From Erwinia_E haradaeae_A (GTDB lineage: Bacteria > Pseudomonadota > Gammaproteobacteria > Enterobacterales > Enterobacteriaceae): a DNA stretch of 29,779 nucleotides. The translations under genes and the position numbers were made by a program. Positions 8,776-16,818 of this stretch are shown here, piece by piece; positions within the stretch are counted from its first letter, which is position 1, and every line of letters begins with the position of its first letter. The stretch is from the NCBI RefSeq assembly GCF_900698965.1, contig NZ_LR217726.1, positions 1 through 29,779 on the forward strand, read 5' to 3'. The notes under the pieces were generated by a model. The model did no database searches and was not told the origin of the DNA. It saw only the letters and a list, made by a program, of their open reading frames with translations.

Positions 8776-9289
8776 TTTAAGTACTATTAGGTATTCTATT
8801 CTCTTTTTAAGAGAAGGAGCTTTCTGGTAGTTTCTAATAAGGTCAGGCTAAAATTTAATAGACTTACTTTAGAGACTCAGTCACACTAGTAGACGTTGTA
8901 ATATAATAAGTTCATTAGTTGATTGTACTATTTTTAGTAATGTTATATTACTATATAAATTGCATGCTGATAGCAATATACAATCCATTTAATAGTTCTT
9001 TCGTATGATGATTTTTAGAGTATGTATGTGTGATCTATCACTATTGCCTGATGTTTTTAGCTATACTGTGCTAAACACACCAGGCTTTCTGTTTTTATAG
9101 TAAATCATCCTCAAGAATCATTAGTTGAGCATACTAGTATTGTACGTTTTATGAAAAACTTTTATGTAACAATAAATGACAAACTGATACTGTATCTTGT
9201 ATATCAGACTATAATATTAGTCTGTAGTTTATATTTTAGTACTAATGACTATTTTATTTTTAATAAATTTAATCAAGGAAAATCTGTTT
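8776..9289. other. Gene-free region between apbE and gpmA
   Basis: About 510 bp with no recognisable gene. There is a possible weak hairpin (TTTAAGAGAAGGAGC region) shortly after apbE but no convincing terminator. It should contain the gpmA promoter, which could not be assigned. Confidence 0.45.
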
Positions 9290-10003
9290 ATGTCTGTCGC
9301 TAAACTAGTCTTAATACGTCATGGCGAAAGCCAGTGGAACAAGCAAAATCGTTTTACCGGGTGGTATGATGTTGATTTAACAGAGAAAGGTCAGAGAGAG
9401 GCAAAAGATGCTGGTAAATTACTAAAAAGTAAAGGCTTTACGTTTGATCTAGCCTATACGTCTCTTTTAAAACGTGCCATTCATACTATTTGGTCCATAC
9501 TAGATGAAGTAGACCAGGCATGGTTGCCAATAGAGAAAACATGGCGGTTAAACGAACGTCACTACGGTGCTTTACAGGGTATGGATAAAACTACAAGCGC
9601 CATAAAGTACGGCAATGTACAGGTTCAAAAATGGCGTCGCAGTCTAACCGCTATCCCGCCTAGTCTTGACCGTATTGACAGGCGTTTTCCTGGTCATGAC
9701 CAACGTTATTCTTCATTAACACATGCACAACTGCCCATTGCTGAAAGTTTAGAAATGACCATGCATCGAGTACTACCCTACTGGAATGAGTCGATTGTTC
9801 CACAAATAAAGAATGGTAGAAGAATTATTATTGCCGCGCATGGTAACTCTCTTCGTGCATTAATAACATATCTAGACAATATCTCCGAAGAAGAAATTCT
9901 AAAACTAAATATACCAACTGCTATTCCATTGGTTTATGAGTTTAATGAAGATTTTAACCCTATACAACACTATTGGCTTAATACTGGTGACAGAACGATC
10001 TGA
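9290..10003 (+). CDS. gpmA: 2,3-bisphosphoglycerate-dependent phosphoglycerate mutase
   Basis: Interconverts 3- and 2-phosphoglycerate in glycolysis in the cytosol. The start is the ATG at 9290 (MSVAKLVLIRHGE), with AAGGA about 10 bases upstream. An in-frame ATG at 9245 would add 15 hydrophobic residues foreign to the family and lacks a ribosome site. Catalytic features are intact: RHGE with phospho-His11, the RFTGWYDVDL segment, Arg in LKRAIHT near 62, NERHYGALQG with the acid/base Glu near 89, and AAHGNS with the second His near 184. The protein has 237 residues against about 250 in E. coli. It stops after HYWLNTGDRTI, so the flexible C-terminal tail that covers the active site is shortened and divergent. 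A glycolytic housekeeping gene on a repA plasmid is unusual. Confidence 0.94.
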   Translation: MSVAKLVLIRHGESQWNKQNRFTGWYDVDLTEKGQREAKDAGKLLKSKGFTFDLAYTSLLKRAIHTIWSILDEVDQAWLPIEKTWRLNERHYGALQGMDKTTSAIKYGNVQVQKWRRSLTAIPPSLDRIDRRFPGHDQRYSSLTHAQLPIAESLEMTMHRVLPYWNESIVPQIKNGRRIIIAAHGNSLRALITYLDNISEEEILKLNIPTAIPLVYEFNEDFNPIQHYWLNTGDRTI

Positions 10004-10815
10004 AAAATATCGGAATGATTCTAATTCAAATCAGATAAAATATCGCATAGTTAAAAGTTTTTGTAAAAATTTTAATACTTTTCTAAACTTATCGGTTATA
10101 GAATTATTAAAAAAATTAGAGGCTATTTTTTAATTTTTTCAAAAAAGAACATTTATTGTTATTTTATTTATAGAGATTACAACAAAACTGTCGTGATCTT
10201 TTATAAAAAACTACTACCGTTGTCTTGTATTTTAGCATAGTTGTGTATGACACAACACCTTGCATCTTCTAACCCTAAATTAGATCTAAACTGCAGAGAA
10301 TCCATTAATAAATTCAACATAGATTCAGGATATACTAAAAAATTTTACTTTAGAGATATACACGGCTTGTTTAATGCCAACTATTTTATAGCAAAATAAT
10401 AACATTATTATATAAATAAATCTTAATCACGACTAACATTGTAGCATCTATATATCATTAGTCATTCATCGTGTATCTTAAAAGTAAGAGTATCTTGAGT
10501 CTGATGCCTCTCAGGTTATAGTATTACATCACAGAAATACAATAGATCTAATTTCGACAAAATCCTTTCTCTGTTAAAATTTTTTCGTGACTTAATAATG
10601 CTATTGAGCACCAGAAGATAGCCGCTAATAGCGCCACAGTAAACACTAAAGAGTAAAATACAAAATCCAATCACTAATAAATAACTTATAAAGTTATTAT
10701 GTTAATTCAAAGTACATAAAAGCCTTCTGCGTTTAAAATGACATTATATCATGCACGTTGTATTGTAAGAAGTAGGTGAATGTTGTATAAATGTACTAGC
10801 ATGTTTTTATATTAT

Positions 10816-10843
10816 GATCTCTAAAAGAGAGATCTTGTTTTTT
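10816..10843 (+). terminator. Intrinsic terminator-like hairpin without an upstream gene
   Basis: GATCTCT (10816-10822) pairs with AGAGATC (10828-10834) across AAAAG, followed by TTGTTTTTT. It is a good Rho-independent terminator for plus-strand transcription, but the nearest upstream gene is gpmA, 800 bp away. It may be the surviving end of a deleted gene. Confidence 0.5.
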
Positions 10844-10962
10844 CTTTACAAGCATTAGGCCTTACTTTTATAAGTAAATACATTTTAGCTCTTTCTTATG
10901 ACATTACGTATAATAATCAAGCTTATATGCATGCATATATCGCAGTATATATGAATAGTTAT

Positions 10963-11004
10963 CTAGTCAATAAAGACCGCTATCAAGCGGTCTTTATTGA
11001 CTAG
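10963..11004. repeat. Inverted repeat, 18-bp perfect arms, 6-nt loop
   Basis: CTAGTCAATAAAGACCGC (10963-10980) pairs exactly with 10987-11004 around TATCAA. The inner part (AAAGACCGC/GCGGTCTTT) followed by TATTGA resembles terminators whose stem ends in a T tract, readable on both strands, but perfect conservation of all 18 pairs in decayed DNA is striking. Confidence 0.85.
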
Positions 11005-11758
11005 AAGTGTAGGCGGTATTTGTGTGTGGTAGTTGGCTGCTAAATTTATGAGCAGTACCAGTAATATATCTGATATTCAGACACTTGAACCATAATAACA
11101 TCTAGGATGTTATTATTCTAACCTTACTTCTTATGCATAATAAGCACATCAAGTCTGGATTTAACAAAAATATTTACTAAGTAATATACTTATATTAACA
11201 TGTTCTATGAAAAGAAAATCTCCTATAAATTTTTTAAAATCATATGCGTAAATTTATTACCCCATCTTATAAAACTATAAGCATCGAATTTTTTCCATGA
11301 TTTTGAAGTAAAAAGTCGATATTTTCTACTTGAAAAGTATGATAATTATGGCTAAAAATAAAAAATTTTATAAAAATATTAAAAATAGTATCATTATTAG
11401 ATAATGAATCTAAGCATGCAATATATTTTGGACTCTCTCTAAAAATAATCACTATTGTTTTGTATAGCTGAGCAGCTCTTAAGTAATATACAGTATAAAA
11501 AAATCCGTAAACATTGCTAATTTATTATACTAAGAGTAGTCATGCATAAAATATGCTGAATATAATTTATTAATGCATCAAACATTCTACTTATATTTAT
11601 TTTATATAGGAATACTAATATAGGAATACTGACTAATATTTGTCAGTAGACAGAAAACATAGATTTTGCATACAAGTAGAAAATATTTCTAACATATAAA
11701 TGTTACAGAACTTACTGATTTAAAAGATTTAAAAAGACCCCGTGTTAGACAGAGCTGA

Positions 11759-12046
11759 TCACTTTACTTGATACACTACTTCAGTAAGTAGTGTCATTAT
11801 CATTAGCACAGACAACTTATTATATAAGGTCTCTGGTATATGTTTTATTTTGAGAAAAATTTGTGTCTGTTCTAAAGAGTTTTCATGTAGATAAAATCCA
11901 TCGATGCATAAATCTCGCCATGCATTATTCTTATTAGATGCGTAAAATAGTACTTTAAGGATGGGTATAGAGTATTGAAGAGAGTCGTTGCAGCATAAGT
12001 AGCATCTTTTCTCCAAAAGTAAATATATACCCGTACCGATCTTCAT
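11759..12046 (-). CDS. Unrecognised 95-residue frame, doubtful
   Basis: An open minus-strand frame of 95 codons that begins MKIGTGIYLLLEKRCYLCC and ends in a stretch of moderate hydrophobicity. No ribosome binding site precedes the ATG, and no motif or family is recognised. It lies about 1 kb downstream of bioB in the same direction, where bioF, bioC or bioD would be expected, but it resembles none of them. It is either a gene fragment or chance. Confidence 0.15.
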   Translation of the reverse strand: MKIGTGIYLLLEKRCYLCCNDSLQYSIPILKVLFYASNKNNAWRDLCIDGFYLHENSLEQTQIFLKIKHIPETLYNKLSVLMIMTLLTEVVYQVK

Positions 12047-12329
12047 TAGGTAAATGAATAAGCGGCCTTACACTATTATCGCCATCATGATCATATCATT
12101 TTATCTTAAATAATCTCATGTAATTTGTGCTGAGTAAAGCATCAGCCTGAGTGTATAGTTAGAGTTCACGAGAGATTTTACCAGGCGTATATTGTTATCT
12201 CTAGGTTAAGATATCCCCTGTAAAATCTACTACACATGTAGTTTCTGTATTTCTCATTCACTGAAAGTTTTTCTATAAGGAAGATCTATAAGGAAGAAAA
12301 GAGAAATAGAATGTTTAGTCTTTGCCTTA

Positions 12330-12411
12330 TAATATGCAAAAACCCCAATAGGGTGATGATCTTGGCAGACTTCACTATTAGGGTTTTGCGAATCGTTAGT
12401 GTACGTATTCA
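12330..12411 (-). ncRNA. Orphan Inc-type antisense RNA, copy 2
   Basis: Second copy of the stem-loop, at 12336-12389, read leftward. The 27 bases across the neck and loop are identical to copy 1, so the RNA loop again contains TCTGCCAAGATCA. In the sense strand the stem has a C-A mismatch (CCCCAATAG against CTATTAGGG), whereas in the antisense RNA the same position forms a G-U pair, so only the antisense strand keeps a continuous stem. The promoter is retained. No leader start codon, ribosome site or repA follows. Expression is inferred from sequence alone. Confidence 0.6.
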
Positions 12412-12417
12412 GTAATT

Positions 12418-12446
12418 ATATTATACTAATAAACCCCAGTAATCAA
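12418..12446 (-). promoter_or_regulatory. Sigma-70-like promoter of antisense RNA copy 2
   Basis: Minus strand TTGATT (12446-12441), 17-bp spacer, TAATAT (12423-12418), aligning position for position with the promoters of copies 1 and 3. Confidence 0.5.
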
Positions 12447-13057
12447 GTGTTAGATAATATTTTTGCTATTAATCTTTATTAAGACTATAGAATAGTATGC
12501 AATCAAAATTAATGACATAGAAGTGTGCTTCTACTAGATGTATATCAAAATTTGATATACATTATTGATATATTCTAAGAATATTTGATTGAGAGAGTTT
12601 TACACTCAAAATACTAGCCTCATTGTACAATCACAACATAACGTCATTACCTACAATATACTATATTTAGCGCCGATTGTACTGTGTGTCTATTGTAGCG
12701 TCTAAAAATAAAATGATACATTACTAGATATTTAATAATGATCTTCTTGCTGGTATGAGAAGTACTATTAGATTATTGTATAATATATAGCGCAATCTAT
12801 TTACTGGTCTATGAGAGTGGATGTGCTCATCCTAATATCATAACATAAACATTCCTATTATAATAAAATTCAAAGATTATCTTATCTTGCTTGATAAGTA
12901 TTTCTAGATATCTATATCATCTTAATGATATGAAAATCTTGAGATACTGATTTTTTTCCTAGTATCAATAGATCGATTTTCTACAGAAAGTAATGATAGA
13001 GTACACTACTGTATTCAGCAAATCACAATGCTAAAGTAAATAAAAATACTCATTATC
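12447..13057. other. Gene-free region between antisense copy 2 and bioB
   Basis: About 610 bp. The only feature is a perfect palindrome at 12538-12562 (12-bp arms, ATGTATATCAAA, with a single central base). No repA remnant was recognised after antisense copy 2, and no clear terminator was seen at the bioB 3' end. Confidence 0.5.
12538..12562. repeat. Perfect palindrome with 12-bp arms
   Basis: ATGTATATCAAA, one central base, then its exact reverse complement. Its symmetry would suit a dimeric repressor site, but no regulator or gene is adjacent. Confidence 0.8.
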
Positions 13058-14095
13058 TTAACCTGCAGCATTGTAGTACTGTCTAGTTTCAATGGGTACT
13101 ATCTTCGTAGTAAGTGCATCCATATTTTCAGCATCACTTTTATTAGTAGAGATGCGTTCAATAGTGATACCTAGCTTATTAAAAAGAGAGATATCGCGAT
13201 CTTCTTCCGGGTTAGGTGTGGTAAGCAACTTACAACCATAAAAAACAGAATTAGCGCCAGCCATAAAACACAGCGCCTGTGTTTGATCATTCATGCTTTC
13301 CCGCCCAGCAGATAAACGCACATAAGATTTTGGCATCATAATACGTGCTACTGCAATAGTTCGGATAAAATCAAATGGCTCTACGTCCTCAGTATTAGAT
13401 AGAGGCGTGCCGCGTACCTTTACCAACATATTAATCGGAATACTGTCTGGTGGTTCCACTAAATTAGCCAACTGAACCAGTAACCCCGCGCGGTCGTTAA
13501 TAGTTTCACCTAGCCCAATAATACCCCCAGAGCATACTTTTATACCTGCGTGACGAATTGCACTGAGCGTATCTAGCCTATCCTGGTAACTCCTAGTAGT
13601 TACAATACTAGAGTAAAATTCTGGAGAGGTATCCAGGTTATGGTTATAGAAATCCAAACCAGCTTTTGCTAGACGATCCGCTTGCTGATCATTCAGCATT
13701 CCTAGCGTCATACATGTTTCAAGTCCTAATGCTTTCACGCTCTTTATCATTTCTTCAAGCACAGGAAGATCACGGTCGTATGGATTTCTCCAAGCTGCCC
13801 CCATACAAAAACGTGTCGAACCGGAATCACGTGCTTTACGGGCAGCTTCAAGCACTTGCCCTACCTGTATGAGACGTTCGCTATCTATATTGGCGCTATG
13901 TCGAGCGCTTTGTGGACAATACTTGCAATCCTCTGGGCAGGCTCCTGTTTTAATAGATAGGAGTGTGCTAACTTGGATCTCACCAGGTTTAAAGTGTTGT
14001 CGATGTACCTCCTGTGCTTTGAACAATAAATCGAAAAAAGGTTTATCAAACAGTGCTCGAGCTTGCTTTAATGTCCAGAGTGCAGAAGTTGGCAT
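13058..14095 (-). CDS. bioB: Biotin synthase BioB
   Basis: Radical-SAM enzyme that inserts sulfur into dethiobiotin to form biotin. The 345-residue protein is practically the length of E. coli BioB (346) and keeps its numbering. The 4Fe-4S cysteines C53, C57 and C60 lie in GACPEDCKYCPQS. The 2Fe-2S ligands are present in STRFCMGAAW, ETCMTLGML and VCSGGIIGLGE, with the Arg ligand in RLSAGRESM. It is divergent from bioA with 141 bp between the starts, the classical enterobacterial arrangement and suggestive of a shared operator. Start: ATG at 14095; the ribosome site is weak. In most relatives bioFCD follow bioB, but here nothing recognisable follows. The protein looks fully functional and needs dethiobiotin made elsewhere. 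Confidence 0.97.
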   Translation of the reverse strand: MPTSALWTLKQARALFDKPFFDLLFKAQEVHRQHFKPGEIQVSTLLSIKTGACPEDCKYCPQSARHSANIDSERLIQVGQVLEAARKARDSGSTRFCMGAAWRNPYDRDLPVLEEMIKSVKALGLETCMTLGMLNDQQADRLAKAGLDFYNHNLDTSPEFYSSIVTTRSYQDRLDTLSAIRHAGIKVCSGGIIGLGETINDRAGLLVQLANLVEPPDSIPINMLVKVRGTPLSNTEDVEPFDFIRTIAVARIMMPKSYVRLSAGRESMNDQTQALCFMAGANSVFYGCKLLTTPNPEEDRDISLFNKLGITIERISTNKSDAENMDALTTKIVPIETRQYYNAAG

Positions 14096-14131
14096 AATAG
14101 TTATCCAGATAATATATAAGGAAATAGATAG

Positions 14132-14167
14132 TTGTAAGTATAGAGTTTGTCGCTACACTGTCTACAA
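14132..14167. promoter_or_regulatory. Possible degenerate BirA operator between bioB and bioA
   Basis: Inverted half-sites TTGTAagta (14132-14140) and tgtcTACAA (14159-14167) lie in the divergent bioB/bioA gap. They recall the BirA operator halves TTGTAAACC/GGTTTACAA, but only the outer five bases of each half match, and the spacing (18 bp) is slightly longer than the usual 15-16. It could be a decayed operator or coincidence. Confidence 0.3.
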
Positions 14168-14180
14168 TGTATTTTAATTT

Positions 14181-14229
14181 TATTTGATAGGATTTCTCAA
14201 TGCATACTAATTACCTATATTTGATAGGA
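14181..14229 (+). repeat. Duplicated ribosome-binding segment upstream of bioA
   Basis: TATTTGATAGGA occurs at 14181-14192 and again at 14218-14229. The second copy supplies the AGGA used by bioA. The first precedes an ATG at 14200 that opens a 15-codon frame (MHTNYLYLIGHIHAG) whose stop codon at 14245-14247 lies inside bioA. This gives a possible leader peptide translationally coupled to bioA, or just a duplicated start region. Confidence 0.45.
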
Positions 14230-14236
14230 CATATTC

Positions 14237-15529
14237 ATGCAGGCTGATGATCTCGCTTTTGATAAGCGACATATTTGGCATCCTTACGCATCTATGACCC
14301 ATCCGTTACCCACTTATCCGGTTGTTTCTGCTGATGGCTACGAGTTAATTCTTCGAGATGGTCGCCGATTAGTAGATGGTATGTCCTCTTGGTGGGCGGC
14401 AATTCATGGATATAATCATCCAGTGATTAATCAGGCAATCAAACATCAAATAAGTCGCATGTCACATGTTATGTTCGGTGGTATTACACATCCTCCTGCT
14501 ATAGAATTATGCCGTCGACTAGTAACGTTGATGCCCTCTGGGTTAGAGTGTGTTTTTCTAGCTGATTCTGGATCAGTAGCCGTAGAGGTGGCTATTAAAA
14601 TGGCACTACAGTATTGGCAGGCAAGTGGTCATCCGCGTTACGAATTTCTTGCTTTACGTCATGGTTATCATGGCGATACCTGCGGTGCAATGGCAGTATG
14701 TGACCCTGATAACTCTATGCATAGCATATATCAGGGATACCTGCCATCTAATCGCTTTATTGAGGCGCCAAAACGTAGTTTTAGAGAAGCATGGAAGCCA
14801 GGCGATGAGACTTCGTTGTCTGCACTATTTTCTGATTATCATCAGAAGATAGCAGCAGTTATTATGGAACCAATTGTCCAAGGAGCTGGCGGAATGCGAT
14901 TTTATCATCCTGAGTATCTTCGTATAGCACGAGCCCTATGTGATCGATATGGTATCTTATTAATTGCAGATGAAATAGCGACTGGTTTTGGACGCACTGG
15001 AGAATGGCTGGCATGCCATCATGCTAATATCACGCCAGATATTTTATGTCTTGGTAAGGCTTTAACGGGCGGAACAATGACTCTTTCTGCTACACTGACC
15101 ATCCGTCGCGTAGCAGAAACCATTAGCAATAGTGCAGTCGGTTGTTTCATGCACGGTCCAACTTTTATGGCAAATCCATTAGCATGTGCTGCTGCTAATG
15201 CTAGCCTATCATTGCTTGAAGATGAAAGCTGGCGTCAAAGAGTAGAAAACATCGCCTCTCAGTTAAGTAGAGAGCTATCACCTTTGATTAATCATCCAAT
15301 GGTTTCTGATGTACGCGTGCTTGGTGCTATCGGAGTAGTCGAGATTAAACAGACAGTCAATATAGCACAACTACAACACTGGTTTGTGGAGCACGGTGTA
15401 TGGATCCGTCCTTTTGGTCATCTTATTTATTTAATACCGCCGTATATTATTTCTTCAAAAGCGCTCACAATACTTATTGATGCTATTTCTGCTTCATTAG
15501 ATGAACCAGAGAATTTTTTTGTCTCTTAA
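14237..15529 (+). CDS. bioA: Adenosylmethionine-8-amino-7-oxononanoate aminotransferase BioA
   Basis: PLP enzyme that uses S-adenosylmethionine as amino donor to convert KAPA to DAPA in biotin synthesis. At 430 residues it is full length (E. coli 429) and closely similar throughout. The PLP-binding lysine is in CLGKALTGGT (about residue 275). The Asp pairing with the cofactor is in ADEIATGFGRTG, the substrate-site motif is MSSWWAAIHGYNHP near residue 49, and FLADSGSVAVEVA and GCFMHGPTFM are intact. Start: ATG at 14237 with AGGAC about 7 bases upstream. It is divergent from bioB. It is followed after about 100 bp by nupC on the same strand, so they may be co-transcribed. BioF and BioD, the enzymes immediately before and after it, are not in the window. 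Confidence 0.97.
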   Translation: MQADDLAFDKRHIWHPYASMTHPLPTYPVVSADGYELILRDGRRLVDGMSSWWAAIHGYNHPVINQAIKHQISRMSHVMFGGITHPPAIELCRRLVTLMPSGLECVFLADSGSVAVEVAIKMALQYWQASGHPRYEFLALRHGYHGDTCGAMAVCDPDNSMHSIYQGYLPSNRFIEAPKRSFREAWKPGDETSLSALFSDYHQKIAAVIMEPIVQGAGGMRFYHPEYLRIARALCDRYGILLIADEIATGFGRTGEWLACHHANITPDILCLGKALTGGTMTLSATLTIRRVAETISNSAVGCFMHGPTFMANPLACAAANASLSLLEDESWRQRVENIASQLSRELSPLINHPMVSDVRVLGAIGVVEIKQTVNIAQLQHWFVEHGVWIRPFGHLIYLIPPYIISSKALTILIDAISASLDEPENFFVS

Positions 15530-15633
15530 TTATATTAAATCAATAGATCTCTTTAGATAGATTCCTAAGCGTTAGTTTATTAAAATAAGATAGAATATAT
15601 CATCAGTACACCCATTAATGGTAGAACATATAC

Positions 15634-16818
15634 ATGTCTCGAATTCTTCACTTTTTGTTAGGATTAATCGTAATTATTTTACTGGCTATACTAGCAAGCG
15701 ATAATCATAAAGAGATCCGTGTTCGGTATGTTATGCAGTTACTAGTTATTGAGGTAATTCTTGGATGGTTTTTTCTTCATACTACATCAGGCTTAGATCT
15801 CGTTACGGGCTTCTCAGTGTTTTTCCAGAAATTATTGCAATATGCAGCACATGGAACTAATTTTGTCTTTGGAAACATGAGCGATAACGGATTGGCATTC
15901 TTTTGGCTCAATATTCTTTGCCCAATCGTGTTTATTTCCGCACTAATCGGTATTCTGCAATATTTTCGTATACTGCCAGTTCTTATTTGTGTCATTGGCA
16001 CTGCATTATCAAAAATTAATGGCATGGGTAAATTGGAGTCTTTTAATGCAATTAGTTCATTGATGCTTGGTCAGTCAGAAAATTTTATTATGTATAAGGA
16101 TATTCTTGCTCAAATTCCAGAGCGGCGAATATATACGATGGCGACCACTGCGATGTCTACAGTATCTATGTCTATTGTTGGAGCGTACATGACGCTATTA
16201 CAGCCTAAATATGTAGTAACAGCGCTAGTGCTCAATATGTTCAGTACTTTTATAATTTTATTATTGATTAATCCCTACCGCGTTAATGATAGAGAAGACT
16301 TCAATCTAGATACGAGTCATATAAGACAAAGCTTCTTTGAAATGCTTAGTGAGTACATTTTAGCTGGGTTCAAAGTCATAGTAATCGTTACAGCAATGCT
16401 AATTGGTTTTATCGCCTTAATCTCTGGTGTTAATGCTTTATGTGAGTTCCTATTTGGGATTAGTTTTCAAGGTATTCTGGGGTACGCGCTTTTCCCGATC
16501 GCTTGGGTTATTGGTGTACCAAGTAATGAAGCATTATGTGTAGGAAGTATTATGGCAACCAAGCTAGTTTCTAATGAATTTGTTGCCATGATTGATTTGC
16601 AAAAAATCGCTAGAATCTTATCTTCTCGTACAGAAGGGATCTTATCAGTTTTTTTAGTATCCTTTGCTAATTTTTCATCTATTGGTATTGTTACGGGCTC
16701 TATTAAAGGCTTAAATGAAAGACAAGGTAACGTAGTGTCTTGCTTTGGCTGGCAGTTGCTCTATACCGCTACTCTCGTTAGTCTTTTATCAGCCACCATT
16801 ACAGGATTACTCATATAA
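15634..16818 (+). CDS. nupC: Nucleoside:H+ symporter NupC (CNT family)
   Basis: Inner-membrane concentrative nucleoside transporter that imports pyrimidine nucleosides and adenosine with protons. The 394-residue protein aligns along its whole length with E. coli NupC (400), including the opening RVRYVMQLLVIEVILGWFFL, GTNFVFG, CPIVFISALIGILQ, the gate segment LSKINGMGKLESFNA, SLMLGQSENF, AMSTVSMSIVGAYM, GVPSNEAL, MATKLVSNEFVAM and SFANFSSIGI. The hydrophobic segments and re-entrant gate motifs are intact. The ribosome site before ATG 15634 is weak. It is the third gene after the bio promoter region and may ride on bioA transcription. It is normally a chromosomal gene. In a symbiont it could supply nucleosides, including precursors of AIR-derived HMP, but that link is inference. 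Confidence 0.96.
   Translation: MSRILHFLLGLIVIILLAILASDNHKEIRVRYVMQLLVIEVILGWFFLHTTSGLDLVTGFSVFFQKLLQYAAHGTNFVFGNMSDNGLAFFWLNILCPIVFISALIGILQYFRILPVLICVIGTALSKINGMGKLESFNAISSLMLGQSENFIMYKDILAQIPERRIYTMATTAMSTVSMSIVGAYMTLLQPKYVVTALVLNMFSTFIILLLINPYRVNDREDFNLDTSHIRQSFFEMLSEYILAGFKVIVIVTAMLIGFIALISGVNALCEFLFGISFQGILGYALFPIAWVIGVPSNEALCVGSIMATKLVSNEFVAMIDLQKIARILSSRTEGILSVFLVSFANFSSIGIVTGSIKGLNERQGNVVSCFGWQLLYTATLVSLLSATITGLLI

Larger units (their letters stand above)
10004..12329. other. Long gene-poor region between gpmA and bioB (first part)
   Basis: No confident gene in about 2.3 kb. It holds a terminator-like hairpin (10816-10843), an 18-bp-arm inverted repeat (10963-11004) and a doubtful frame (11759-12046), listed separately. 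In many enterobacteria bioF, bioC and bioD follow bioB, but none of their signature motifs (for example the BioD GTDTEVGKT loop) was seen in any frame. Confidence 0.5.

Noticed and set aside
9936..10133. Frame overlapping the gpmA end that might restore a lost C-terminal tail by frameshift
   Set aside because: The translated sequence does not resemble the GpmA tail (DEIAAKAAAVANQG).
11267..11452. 61-codon minus-strand frame
   Set aside because: Very AT-rich, no ribosome site, no family resemblance; indistinguishable from chance.
13666..14177. Plus-strand frames opposite bioB
   Set aside because: Shadows of the highly conserved bioB coding strand.
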